A stretch of DNA of 64,000 nt from Ferrovibrio sp046294345. GTDB lineage: Bacteria; Pseudomonadota; Alphaproteobacteria; Ferrovibrionales; Ferrovibrionaceae. Positions 8,694 to 17,361 of this stretch are shown here, piece after piece. The stretch is taken from positions 12,659 through 76,658 of the forward strand of contig JBKBJT010000016.1 in the NCBI GenBank assembly GCA_046294345.1, in the 5' to 3' direction. The position numbers and the translations under genes were made by a program. Each line of letters starts with the position of its first letter. Position 1 is the first letter of the stretch. Below the pieces are notes generated by a model. That model did not search any database. It saw only the letters and a program-made list of their open reading frames with translations, and was not told the DNA's origin.

Positions 8694-10205
8694 ATGAAAG
8701 TCCGTGCTCAAATCGCCATGGTCCTGAACCTGGACAAGTGCATCGGTTGCCATACCTGCTCGGTGACCTGCAAGAATGTCTGGACCTCGCGCGAAGGCGT
8801 CGAATACGCCTGGTTCAACAATGTCGAAACCAAGCCCGGTATCGGCTATCCCAAGGAGTGGGAGAATCAGGACAAGTGGCAGGGCGGCTGGAAACGCACC
8901 CGCGGCGGCAAAATCGAGCCGCGCATCGGCGGCAAGTGGCGCATCCTGGCGAAAATCTTCGCCAATCCGCATCTGCCCGAGATCGACGATTACTACGAAC
9001 CCTTCACGTTCGAATACGACCACCTGCAGACGGCGCCGGAATCGGAAGCCATGCCGGTGGCCCGTCCGGTGTCACTGATCACCGGCAAGCGGATGGAAAA
9101 GATCGAGTGGGGTCCGAACTGGGAGGAAATCCTCGGCACCGAATTCGCCAAGCGCTCGAAGGACAAGAATTTCGAGGGCATCCAGAAGGAAATCTACGGG
9201 CAGTTCGAGAACACCTTCATGTTCTACCTGCCGCGCCTGTGCGAGCATTGCCTGAATCCGGCCTGCGTCGCCGCCTGTCCCTCGGGCTCGATCTACAAGC
9301 GCGAGGAAGACGGCATCGTCCTGATCGACCAGGACAAATGCCGCGGCTGGCGCATGTGCGTCAGTGCTTGCCCCTACAAGAAGATTTACTACAACTGGAA
9401 GTCCGGCAAGGCCGAGAAGTGCATCTTCTGCTTCCCGCGCATCGAGGCGGGCGAACCGACGGTCTGCTCGGAAACCTGCGTCGGCCGCATCCGTTATCTC
9501 GGCGTGCTGCTGTACGATGCCGACCGCATCGAGGAAGCGGCCAGCGCGCCGACCGAGCAGGACCTCTATCAGGCCCAGCTCGATATCTTCCTCAACCCGC
9601 ATGATCCGGAAGTGATCGAACAAGCGCGCCGCGATGGCGTGCCGGAGAACTGGCTGGAGGCGGCGCGCAATTCGCCGACCTACAAGATGGCGATCGACTG
9701 GAAGATCGCCTTCCCGCTGCATCCGGAATACCGCACCCTGCCGATGGTGTGGTATGTGCCGCCGCTGTCGCCGATCCAGGCGGCGGCCGATGCCGGCAAG
9801 ATCGCAATGGCCGACGAGATCGCCGATGTGCGCAGCCTGCGCATCCCGGTGAAGTATCTGGCCAACCTGCTCACCGCGGGTGCCGAAGAACCGGTCGTGC
9901 AGGCGCTGGAGCGCATGATGGCCATGCGGGTGTTCATGCGCAGCCGCCATGTCGATGCCAGGGAGAACAAGGCCGTACTCGAACAGGTGGGCCTGAGCCT
10001 CGCCCAGGTCGAGGACATGTACAAGATCATGGCGATCGCCAATTACGAGGATCGTTATGTGATCCCGTCCACCCATCGCGAATATGCCGAGAATGCCTTC
10101 GATTTGCGCGGCGGCTGCGGCTTTTCCTTCGGTTCGGGCTGCTCGGGTGGCAAGGAACCGGCCAATCTGTTCGCGCCGGGCCGGCAGGCCGCGGCCGGGG
10201 AGTAA
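8694..10205 (+). CDS. narH: Respiratory nitrate reductase beta subunit
   Basis: This 503-residue iron-sulfur subunit passes electrons from NarI haem to NarG. The first cysteine group is C16, C19, C22 and C26, with further ferredoxin-type groups in the middle. One of these reads CRGWRMC, the tryptophan-containing form that makes the [3Fe-4S] centre as in E. coli NarH. AAGGAG precedes the start. It is preceded by narG (27 bp) and followed by narJ (5 bp). The C-terminal glycine- and cysteine-containing tail (GGCGFSFGSGCSGG) is a minor variation. Confidence 0.97.
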   Translation: MKVRAQIAMVLNLDKCIGCHTCSVTCKNVWTSREGVEYAWFNNVETKPGIGYPKEWENQDKWQGGWKRTRGGKIEPRIGGKWRILAKIFANPHLPEIDDYYEPFTFEYDHLQTAPESEAMPVARPVSLITGKRMEKIEWGPNWEEILGTEFAKRSKDKNFEGIQKEIYGQFENTFMFYLPRLCEHCLNPACVAACPSGSIYKREEDGIVLIDQDKCRGWRMCVSACPYKKIYYNWKSGKAEKCIFCFPRIEAGEPTVCSETCVGRIRYLGVLLYDADRIEEAASAPTEQDLYQAQLDIFLNPHDPEVIEQARRDGVPENWLEAARNSPTYKMAIDWKIAFPLHPEYRTLPMVWYVPPLSPIQAAADAGKIAMADEIADVRSLRIPVKYLANLLTAGAEEPVVQALERMMAMRVFMRSRHVDARENKAVLEQVGLSLAQVEDMYKIMAIANYEDRYVIPSTHREYAENAFDLRGGCGFSFGSGCSGGKEPANLFAPGRQAAAGE

Positions 10206-10210
10206 TCATC

Positions 10211-10894
10211 ATGCGCATCCTAAAAGCCCTGTCTGCCTTGCTCGATTATCCCACCGCCGACCTGCAGGCGGCATTGCCGGAAATCCGCGCCATCATCGAG
10301 GCCGACCTCAAGCCAAGTCCCAAGATTGCCGGCGCGCTCGGCAACCTGGCGGCCGAACTTGGCGCCTCCGACCTGATGGCATTGCAGGAACGCTTCACCA
10401 GCCTGTTCGACCGTGGCCGTTCCGTCGCCCTGCATCTCTATGAGCATGTGCATGGCGATTCGCGTGACCGCGGCCCGGCGATGGTGGCGCTGATCGAGCT
10501 GTATCGCAGCCATGGTTTCGAGCCGCATCCGCGCGAGCTGCCCGACTACCTGCCGCTGCTGCTGGAATTCCTCAGCCAGATCGATCCGAAGGAGGCGCGC
10601 GACATCCTGCGCGATGCGGCGCCTATTTTTGCATTGCTGCGCGACCGGCTGGAAAAGCGCCAGTCGGCGTATGCCGCGGTGCCGGCGGCGCTGCTGGCGC
10701 TGGCCGATGCCGGTGCCGTGGTCGCTCCGGTCCGGCCGCCCGAGGAAGACGACGACAGTTTCGAGGCGCTCGACAAGGCCTGGGAGGAAGCCGCCGTCAC
10801 CTTCGGGCCAGAGAATGACCCGAGCCGTGCCGGCAATGGCTGCGGCAAGGCCTCGGCCTGGGTGCAGGCCATGAACAATCCATCCCCGCGCTGA
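10211..10894 (+). CDS. narJ: Nitrate reductase assembly chaperone
   Basis: This 227-residue all-helical protein of the NarJ/TorD family binds apo-NarG and directs Mo-cofactor insertion and membrane docking. Recognition comes from the N-terminal ALLDYPTADL stretch, the central LYEHVHGDSRDRG stretch and its position between narH and narI. The start at 10211 lies 5 bp after the narH stop; a longer reading into narH is rejected. The protein is not part of the mature enzyme. An acidic stretch (PEEDDD) precedes the C-terminal segment. Confidence 0.95.
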   Translation: MRILKALSALLDYPTADLQAALPEIRAIIEADLKPSPKIAGALGNLAAELGASDLMALQERFTSLFDRGRSVALHLYEHVHGDSRDRGPAMVALIELYRSHGFEPHPRELPDYLPLLLEFLSQIDPKEARDILRDAAPIFALLRDRLEKRQSAYAAVPAALLALADAGAVVAPVRPPEEDDDSFEALDKAWEEAAVTFGPENDPSRAGNGCGKASAWVQAMNNPSPR

Positions 10895-10911
10895 GACCGG
10901 AGGACCAGATC

Positions 10912-11610
10912 ATGATGCAGTATGTCGAGCATTTCCTGTTCGGGATCTATCCCTATATCGGCCTCAGCGTCTTCCTGATCGGCAGCCTGGTGCGGTTCGA
11001 ACGCGGGCAATACACTTGGCGCAGCGGCTCGAGCCAGATGCTGCGCGCGCGCCAGCTTCGCTGGGGTTCAAACCTGTTCCATATCGGCATCCTGTTCCTG
11101 TTCTTTGGCCATTTCGTCGGCCTGCTCACGCCGCACTGGCTGTACGAGCATTTCATCACCGCCGGCGCCAAGCAGATGGTGGCCGTGGTATCTGGCGGCA
11201 CGGCCGGCGTGATCTGCTTCATCGGTCTGACCATGCTGCTGCATCGCCGCCTGACCGATCCGCGCATCCGCGCCACGTCGTCGTCGATGGATATCGTTAT
11301 CCTGCTGGTATTGTGGCTGCAGCTCGTGCTTGGCCTCGCCACGCTGCCATTCTCGGTGCAGCACAGCGATGGCGGCACCATGCTGGCCCTGTCGGAATGG
11401 GCGCAGCGCATCGTCACCTTCCGTGGCGGCGCGGCCGAACTGGTCGCCAATGTCGACTGGCCGTTCAAGCTGCATCTCGTGCTGGGCATCACGATCTTCG
11501 TGCTCTTCCCGTTCAGCCGCCTGGTGCATATCTGGAGCGTGCCGGTGGGGTATGTGTTCCGCAGCTACCAGGTGGTGCGGCGCCGCTCGCCGGCCCGTCC
11601 CACCCTGTAA
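10912..11610 (+). CDS. narI: Respiratory nitrate reductase gamma subunit (cytochrome b)
   Basis: This 232-residue membrane protein has five predicted helices. It oxidises quinol at the periplasmic side and carries two b haems. H57 and H67 match haem ligands H56 and H66 of E. coli NarI, and the C-terminal pair lies in FKLHLVLG and RLVHIWSVP. GGAGGA precedes the start. It completes the narGHJI set. Confidence 0.96.
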   Translation: MMQYVEHFLFGIYPYIGLSVFLIGSLVRFERGQYTWRSGSSQMLRARQLRWGSNLFHIGILFLFFGHFVGLLTPHWLYEHFITAGAKQMVAVVSGGTAGVICFIGLTMLLHRRLTDPRIRATSSSMDIVILLVLWLQLVLGLATLPFSVQHSDGGTMLALSEWAQRIVTFRGGAAELVANVDWPFKLHLVLGITIFVLFPFSRLVHIWSVPVGYVFRSYQVVRRRSPARPTL

Positions 11611-11634
11611 TCCGACATTGTAAGGAGGCGTATC

Positions 11635-12393
11635 ATGGAAGTGATCCGCGTGAATGGTACGGCCATCGACGAGGCCGCCGTTCTGGCCGAGATGCAGTAT
11701 CACCCCGCCGCCACGGCCGAAGAGGCCGGACGTCGCGCCGCCGAGGCGCTGGCGGTGCGCGAGTTGCTGCTGCAACGCGCCGAAGCTTTGGGTTTCGGCC
11801 GCGAAAGCGAGGATGCCATCGACCGTCTGATCGCGGCGGAAGTCTCGCTGCCGGCGCCGGATGAGGAAAGCTGCCGGCGCTATTTCGATGCCAACCCCGG
11901 CCAGTTCCGCAGCCCGTCGCTTTACGAGGCCCGCCATATCCTGCTGGCGGCCATGCCGGACGACGAGGAAGAACGCGAAGCCGCGCGGGTGCAGGCCGAG
12001 AAACTGGTCGCGGCGCTGCAGGGCGACCCGGAGCTGTTTGGCCAGCTGGCGCAGCAATATTCCGCCTGTCCATCGAAAGACTCCGGCGGCCATCTGGGCC
12101 AGTTCGCCAGCGGCAGCACGATCCCGGAATTCGAGACCTTCCTCGACAGCCTGGAGATCGGCCAGCTTTCGCCAGTGCCGGTGCCCAGCCGCTATGGCTT
12201 CCATGTGCTGCAGCTCTTGCAGCGCGAGGCCGGCCGCGAGATGGCATACGAGCAGGTACGCGAGCGCGTCGCGGATTACCTGGCCGAGTCGGTCTTCCGT
12301 ACCGCCATTCGCCAGTACATATCGGTGCTGGCGGCCGAAGCCGATATCACCGGCGTGGCGCTGGCTGGTGCCGATTCTCCGTTGTTGCAGTGA
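11635..12393 (+). CDS. PpiC-type (parvulin) peptidyl-prolyl isomerase of the nar operon
   Basis: This 252-residue protein has a parvulin rotamase domain at about 95-200, recognisable from EARHILLA, the SxCPSKDSGGHLGQF motif and YGFHVLQLL. No signal peptide is seen, so it should act in the cytoplasm, unlike SurA or PrsA. The N-terminal 90 residues resemble the NifM/PpiC helper type. A strong AAGGAGG site lies 24 bp after narI. Prolyl isomerases recur at the end of nar operons and are thought to help fold the reductase; that role is inferred from context. Confidence 0.88.
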   Translation: MEVIRVNGTAIDEAAVLAEMQYHPAATAEEAGRRAAEALAVRELLLQRAEALGFGRESEDAIDRLIAAEVSLPAPDEESCRRYFDANPGQFRSPSLYEARHILLAAMPDDEEEREAARVQAEKLVAALQGDPELFGQLAQQYSACPSKDSGGHLGQFASGSTIPEFETFLDSLEIGQLSPVPVPSRYGFHVLQLLQREAGREMAYEQVRERVADYLAESVFRTAIRQYISVLAAEADITGVALAGADSPLLQ

Positions 12394-12402
12394 GATGCCA
12401 TC

Positions 12403-13131
12403 ATGCCGGATCGCGAACAAAGTTCCGGCACGCTGGCCCTGCGCCGTCTGCTGCGCGGGTTCGAGCATTTCCATGACAGCTTCTTCGAAGGCGACGACCG
12501 GCCTTATGAAAAGCTGGTCAGCGAGGGGCAGTCGCCGCGCGTCCTGGTAATCGCCTGTTCGGATTCGCGCTCCGATCCAGCCCTTCTGACCGAAGCGCAA
12601 CCGGGCGACCTGTTCGTGATCCGCAACGTGGCCGCCCTGGTGCCGGCCTATGAAAAACCGCGTGGCGTGCCCAAGGGCACCAGCGCGGCTGTGGAATTCG
12701 GCGTGCGGGCGCTGGAGGTCGACCACATCATCGTGCTGGGCCACTCGCATTGCGGCGGGATTAGGTTTCTGGCCGAACGCCGCGGCGGCAGCGCGGATTT
12801 CGAATTCCTGCCCGACTGGGTCGCCATGGCCGGCGAGATGGTGACGGAAATGGAGAACCTCGCCAGCGAGGCCGGCGAGGCCGAACGCCTGCGCTGGCTG
12901 GAAAAAGCCGCCGTCGGTCTGTCGCTGCGCAACCTGCAGAGCTTTCCTTGGATCGCCGAACGCGTGCAGGCGGGCAAACTGGCTCTGCATGGCTGGCATT
13001 TCGATCTGCAGCATGGCCAGATCCAGGCCCTGGATGGCGCCAGCGGACGCTTCCGCGCCGTGGCGGCGGGTGAGCTGCCGGCCCCGGCCTGCGGTTGCTG
13101 CGAAGGCCTGATGGAACTGGTCGGGCGATGA
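12403..13131 (+). CDS. Beta-class carbonic anhydrase
   Basis: This 242-residue enzyme should interconvert CO2 and bicarbonate. The zinc ligands and catalytic dyad are visible: C52, D54 and R56 in CSDSR, and H114 and C117 in GHSHCGG. Length is normal for the bacterial family. It begins 9 bp after ppiC and overlaps nnrS by 4 bp (ATGA), so it is probably transcribed with the nar genes. Why a carbonic anhydrase is linked to nitrate respiration is not clear; pH or bicarbonate homeostasis during denitrification is a guess. Confidence 0.92.
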   Translation: MPDREQSSGTLALRRLLRGFEHFHDSFFEGDDRPYEKLVSEGQSPRVLVIACSDSRSDPALLTEAQPGDLFVIRNVAALVPAYEKPRGVPKGTSAAVEFGVRALEVDHIIVLGHSHCGGIRFLAERRGGSADFEFLPDWVAMAGEMVTEMENLASEAGEAERLRWLEKAAVGLSLRNLQSFPWIAERVQAGKLALHGWHFDLQHGQIQALDGASGRFRAVAAGELPAPACGCCEGLMELVGR

Positions 13132-14336
13132 CGCGATCCGCCGCATCCGAGGCGCGCGCCAGAGCTGCGGCGCGCTGGCCGGCCATCCTGCAAAGCGGAT
13201 TCCGCCCGTTCTTCCTGCTCTGCGGCCTGCAGGCCAGCCTGTTCATCCTGTTGTGGACTACCGGCTGGGCCATCGGCTGGGATCTGCCGCTGGGCGACAA
13301 TCCGGTGCTGTGGCACGGCCATGCCATGCTGTTCGGCTTCGCCGCCGCTGCGCTGGCCGGGTTTCTTCTCACCGCCGTGCCGAACTGGACCGAGGCCGGG
13401 CCGGTGCGGGGTTTCCGGCTGCTGCTGCTGGTCAGCTTCTGGCTGACGGCGCAGATCCTGTCGCTGTCGTCGCGGCCCGTACTTTTCGCAGCGGCCGATA
13501 TCGGTTTCTGGCTGCTGCTGATCGCCTTCATCGCGCCGGGCATCCTGAAACGCAACGCCAGACGCAACGGCGTGTTTGTCGTGATCCTGTCGGCGCTCAC
13601 CGGGCTGAACCTGCTCTGGCATCTTTCCCTGCGTTATGACTGGCAGGACACGGCCATGCTCAGTCTGCAGGGCGCGCTGGGGCTTTTCCTGCTGGCCATC
13701 GGCATCATCGGCGGGCGTATCATCCCCGCCTTCACCATCGGCGGCCTGCTGCAGGCCGGCCATGCCGTCTCCATCGTGCCGGCGCCGAAGCTGGGGTTGG
13801 CGGCCAATATTGCCCTGGTTCTGGCGCTGGTCTCCAAGCTGGCGGCGCTGCCCGTCCCTGTTCAGGTCAGTGCCTATCTGCTGGCAGCGCTGCTGCATGG
13901 CTTACGCCTGCTGCACTGGTGGCGGCGCGAAGTCCTGCGGCTGCCGATCATCTGGTCGCTGCATCTGGGCTACGCGTTCCTGCCACTGGGCTTCACGCTG
14001 GAGGCCGCCGGTGCCGCCGGCCTGGTGCCCGGCCCGACCGGGATACACGCCCTGGGCAGCGGCGCGGTCGGCCTGATGATCTTGGCGGTGATGACCCGCG
14101 CCTCGCTGGGCCATACCGGCCGGCGGCTGGCCTCGCCGCCGGCGGCCACGGCCGCCTATCTGCTGGTCGCAAGCGGCGCCCTGCTGCGCGTGGTTGCGGC
14201 GGCGAGGCCGGACATGGGCTTCAGCCACGAACTGCTGGTAGCCAGCGGCCTGCTCTGGTCTGCCGGCTTCGCGGCCTTCGTGGCTGGCTATGCCCGCATG
14301 CTGACAACGCCCCGCACCGATGGCCGCCCGGGTTGA
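13128..14336 (+). CDS. nnrS: NnrS family haem-copper membrane protein
   Basis: This 402-residue integral membrane protein has about 12 helices and the NnrS N-terminal signature GFRPFFL, followed by WHGHAMLFGF with conserved histidines. NnrS proteins bind haem and copper and relieve nitrosative stress in denitrifiers; expression is usually under NO-responsive FNR-family control. The start at 13128 overlaps the carbonic anhydrase stop; an in-frame GC-rich extension upstream is rejected. It fits with ytfE downstream. Confidence 0.93.
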   Translation: MTRSAASEARARAAARWPAILQSGFRPFFLLCGLQASLFILLWTTGWAIGWDLPLGDNPVLWHGHAMLFGFAAAALAGFLLTAVPNWTEAGPVRGFRLLLLVSFWLTAQILSLSSRPVLFAAADIGFWLLLIAFIAPGILKRNARRNGVFVVILSALTGLNLLWHLSLRYDWQDTAMLSLQGALGLFLLAIGIIGGRIIPAFTIGGLLQAGHAVSIVPAPKLGLAANIALVLALVSKLAALPVPVQVSAYLLAALLHGLRLLHWWRREVLRLPIIWSLHLGYAFLPLGFTLEAAGAAGLVPGPTGIHALGSGAVGLMILAVMTRASLGHTGRRLASPPAATAAYLLVASGALLRVVAAARPDMGFSHELLVASGLLWSAGFAAFVAGYARMLTTPRTDGRPG

Positions 14337-14376
14337 GATATGGGCTGACATACAGGCTGAACAGAGGAACATCGCC

Positions 14377-14733
14377 ATGGCAAAACGCTCCACCATTCCT
14401 GCCGGCCTTCCGCCGGCTGCGCGTACCTTCGCCACGCGTCACAAGGCGGTCTGGCAGGCTTATGAAGCGCTCGGCGCTGCCGCCGCGGAATCCGGCCCGC
14501 TCGATGCCCGCATGCGGCGACTGGTGAAGCTGGCGCTGGCGGTCGGAGCCCAGGCCCAGGGCGCAGCCAAATCCCACGCCCGCCGCGCCAAAGCCGATGG
14601 CGTGAGCCAGGCCGACATGCACCATCTGGCGGCGCTGGCCGTCACCACGCTTGGACTGCCCGCTGCCGTGCGCGCCATGGCGTGGATGGATGAGGCATCG
14701 TCTGGTGCGGCCAAGACGGCAAAGCGCAAGTAG
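14377..14733 (+). CDS. Small carboxymuconolactone decarboxylase/AhpD-like protein without cysteines
   Basis: This 118-residue helical protein matches the carboxymuconolactone decarboxylase/AhpD fold by its RRLVKLALAVGA...KSHARRAKADG...MHHLAALAVTTLG pattern. AhpD-type enzymes use a CxxC pair; here the site reads QGAAKSH with no cysteine in the whole protein, so a thiol peroxidase role is unlikely. The start at 14377 follows AGAGGAA; an earlier in-frame ATG overlapping nnrS is less likely. Its place between nnrS and ytfE suggests a nitrosative-stress or accessory role, unproven. Confidence 0.75.
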   Translation: MAKRSTIPAGLPPAARTFATRHKAVWQAYEALGAAAAESGPLDARMRRLVKLALAVGAQAQGAAKSHARRAKADGVSQADMHHLAALAVTTLGLPAAVRAMAWMDEASSGAAKTAKRK

Positions 14734-14752
14734 AGGAAGGACGCGTCGTATC

Positions 14753-15424
14753 ATGCAGTCATCAGCCTATAGTGAGCGCACCCTGGCCGACATCGCCGCC
14801 CACCTGCCGGGTGCCACCGGAATCTTTCGTGCCCATAAGCTCGATTTCTGTTGCGGTGGCGGGGTCAGTCTGAAGGAGGCCGCTGCCAAGCGCGGTCTGG
14901 CGGTAGAGGACCTGGAAGGTGAATTGCAGTCGCTGGATATGGTTTCGGGGGCTTCGGCGCCAGCCAACACCGCTGACCTGATCGACCATATCCTCACTCG
15001 CTACCATGCCGTGCATCGCGCGGAACTGCCCGAACTGATCCGTCTGGCGCGGCGGGTGGAATCCGTGCATCGCGATCATCCGGATGCGCCGGTCGGCCTG
15101 GCCGACCTGCTGGCCGAAACGCTGCAGGAACTGGACACCCATATGCAGAAGGAAGAGATGATGCTCTTCCCGATGATGAAGCAGGGCGGGCATCCCATGA
15201 TCCTGCATCCCATCGCGGTGATGCAGGGCGAGCATGAGGAGCATGGCGACCGGCTGCGGCTGATCGAGGCGCTGACCGATGGCGGGACGGTGCCGGAGGG
15301 TGCCTGCCCGACCTGGCGGGCGCTTTATGCCGGCACGCGCAAGCTGGTGGATGATGTGATGGAGCATATCCACCTGGAAAACAATCTGCTGTTTCCGCGT
15401 TTTTTCGAGACGGCGGAGCGGTAA
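14753..15424 (+). CDS. ytfE: Di-iron iron-sulfur cluster repair protein (RIC/YtfE)
   Basis: This 223-residue protein is full length compared with E. coli YtfE (220). The N-terminal ScdA domain has the DFCCGGG motif (C33, C34). A hemerythrin-like four-helix domain follows, with di-iron ligands in RYHAVHRAEL, HMQKEEMMLFPMM, GEHEEHGDR and EHIHLENNLLFPR. The family repairs Fe-S clusters damaged by NO or peroxide. The start at 14753 follows GAGGAAGG; a longer reading overlapping the previous gene is rejected. Confidence 0.95.
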   Translation: MQSSAYSERTLADIAAHLPGATGIFRAHKLDFCCGGGVSLKEAAAKRGLAVEDLEGELQSLDMVSGASAPANTADLIDHILTRYHAVHRAELPELIRLARRVESVHRDHPDAPVGLADLLAETLQELDTHMQKEEMMLFPMMKQGGHPMILHPIAVMQGEHEEHGDRLRLIEALTDGGTVPEGACPTWRALYAGTRKLVDDVMEHIHLENNLLFPRFFETAER

Positions 15425-15484
15425 GAATCCGGTCGGACCGCTGCGGTTTGCGCTGTAGACTGGCAGGGCAAACCGGGCCGGGCC

Positions 15485-17209
15485 ATGACCGTTCACAATA
15501 GCGATATTGCCGCGATCTTCCGCGAAATCGCCGATCTTCTGGAAATCGAGGCGGCAAATCCTTTCCGTGTTCGCGCCTACCGCAACGCCGCCCGCATGCT
15601 GGATGGCAGCAGCCTCGATATCGCCGGTCTGATCCAGCAGGGCCGCGATTTGCCGCATATCCCCGGCATCGGCGCCGACCTGGAAGGCAAGATGCGCGAG
15701 ATCGTCGCCACTGGCCGCTGCCAGACTTTGCAAAAGCTGCGCCGGGACGTGCCGGCCGGCCTTGCCGATCTGTTAGTGCTGCCTGGACTTGGTCCCAAGC
15801 GGGTCAAGGCGCTGTATGACGAACTCGATATTCATACGCCGGCCCAGCTTACGCGGGCCGCCCGCGATGGACGTATCCGCAGCTTGCCGGGTTTCGGCGC
15901 CAAGACCGAACAGCGGTTGCTGCAGGCGCTGGTGAAACACAGCGAAACGGGCAAGCGCTTTAAGCTGGCCACTGCTGGCGAATATGCGGAGTCGCTTGCT
16001 GGATATCTGCGGGCAATACCTGGCGTGATACGGGTCGAGATCGCCGGCAGCTACCGCCGCGCGCGCGAAACCGTGGGGGATATCGATATCCTTGTCACCG
16101 CGAAGGCCAGCGCAAAGGTGATCGAGAAATTCACAACCTATGACGAAGTGGCGCAGATTGTCGCCAGCGGCACCACACGGGCAACGGTGATTCTGCGCAG
16201 CGGATTGCAGGTGGATCTGCGCGTGGTGCCGCCGGCCAGCTACGGCGCGGCGCTGGTCTATTTCACCGGCAGCAAGGCCCACAATATCGTCATTCGTCGC
16301 CTGGCGCAGGAACGTGGCCTGAAGATCAGCGAATATGGCGTCTTCCGCGGCAAAAAGATGATGGCCGGCGAAACGGAGGAATCGGTATACAAGGCTGTCG
16401 GGTTGCCGTGGATTCCGCCGGAGCTGCGCGAGGATCGTGGCGAGATCGACGCGGCTCGGGCCGGCAAGCTGCCCCGGCTGGTCGAGCTTCGTGATTTACG
16501 CGGCGATTTGCATTGCCACACCAAAGCGAGCGACGGGCAGGAAGCCATCGCGGGCATGGCAGAGGCGGCGCGGGCATTCGGGCTCGACTACATTGCCATC
16601 ACCGAACATTCCCGCAAGGTGAGGATCGCCCACGGGCTGGATGCACGCCGTCTGCTGAAGCAGATAGAAGAGATCGACCGGTTCAACGAAACAGCGTCGG
16701 GCATCACTGTCCTCAAGGGTATCGAGGTCGATATCCTCGACGACGGCCGGCTGGATCTACCCGATGATGTTCTGGGTCGGCTCGATCTGGTGATCGGCGC
16801 CGTGCACAGCGGCTTCGGTTTGAGCCGCGACAGGCAGACGGCGCGGATCATGACGGCGATGGATCATCCGCATTTCACCATCCTGGCCCATCCCACCGGC
16901 CGCCTGATTCCAGATCGTGAGCCTTACGATGTCGATATGGCGCGGCTGATCCGGCACGCGAAGGCGCGTGGCTGCCATCTGGAACTGAACGCCCATCCCG
17001 AGCGGCTCGACCTGCTCGATATCTATTGCCGACAGGCGAAGGATGAAGGTGTGTTGGTTGCGGTCAGCTCCGATGCCCATCGTGCGGCGGATTTCGCCAA
17101 CCTGCGTCATGGCATCGGTCAGGCCCGTCGCGGCTGGCTGGAAAAGGACGACATCCTGAATACGCGTCCGTTGAAAGCCCTGCGCCCCCTGCTGCGACAG
17201 ACCATGTAG
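15485..17209 (+). CDS. polX: PolX-type DNA polymerase/3'-5' exonuclease
   Basis: This 574-residue protein has the bacterial PolX layout: an N-terminal 8-kDa-like helix-hairpin-helix region with IPGIGADLEGK and LPGLGPKRVK, a nucleotidyltransferase domain with AGSYRRARETVGDIDIL (metal aspartates at about 199-201), and a C-terminal PHP phosphoesterase domain from about 338 (GDLHCHTKASDG) with further HAHPT and SSDAHR metal motifs. The family fills gaps in base-excision repair and the PHP domain removes 3' ends. It follows ytfE by 60 bp with no evident terminator; repair of NO-damaged DNA is a reasonable context-based idea. Confidence 0.94.
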   Translation: MTVHNSDIAAIFREIADLLEIEAANPFRVRAYRNAARMLDGSSLDIAGLIQQGRDLPHIPGIGADLEGKMREIVATGRCQTLQKLRRDVPAGLADLLVLPGLGPKRVKALYDELDIHTPAQLTRAARDGRIRSLPGFGAKTEQRLLQALVKHSETGKRFKLATAGEYAESLAGYLRAIPGVIRVEIAGSYRRARETVGDIDILVTAKASAKVIEKFTTYDEVAQIVASGTTRATVILRSGLQVDLRVVPPASYGAALVYFTGSKAHNIVIRRLAQERGLKISEYGVFRGKKMMAGETEESVYKAVGLPWIPPELREDRGEIDAARAGKLPRLVELRDLRGDLHCHTKASDGQEAIAGMAEAARAFGLDYIAITEHSRKVRIAHGLDARRLLKQIEEIDRFNETASGITVLKGIEVDILDDGRLDLPDDVLGRLDLVIGAVHSGFGLSRDRQTARIMTAMDHPHFTILAHPTGRLIPDREPYDVDMARLIRHAKARGCHLELNAHPERLDLLDIYCRQAKDEGVLVAVSSDAHRAADFANLRHGIGQARRGWLEKDDILNTRPLKALRPLLRQTM

Positions 17210-17361
17210 GACGGAAAACCGCGCATATGTGAAGTGCAGATGAGACTGAGAGAGGCGCGCAGCGTCGGCCGCGAGAAAAGGCGATATCCGTGTGCGACGT
17301 TCAGCTGTCACTGAAGGCGGTTCGGTGAAATCCCGTAGCGTTTTGGAATAATCGGCCGGGA

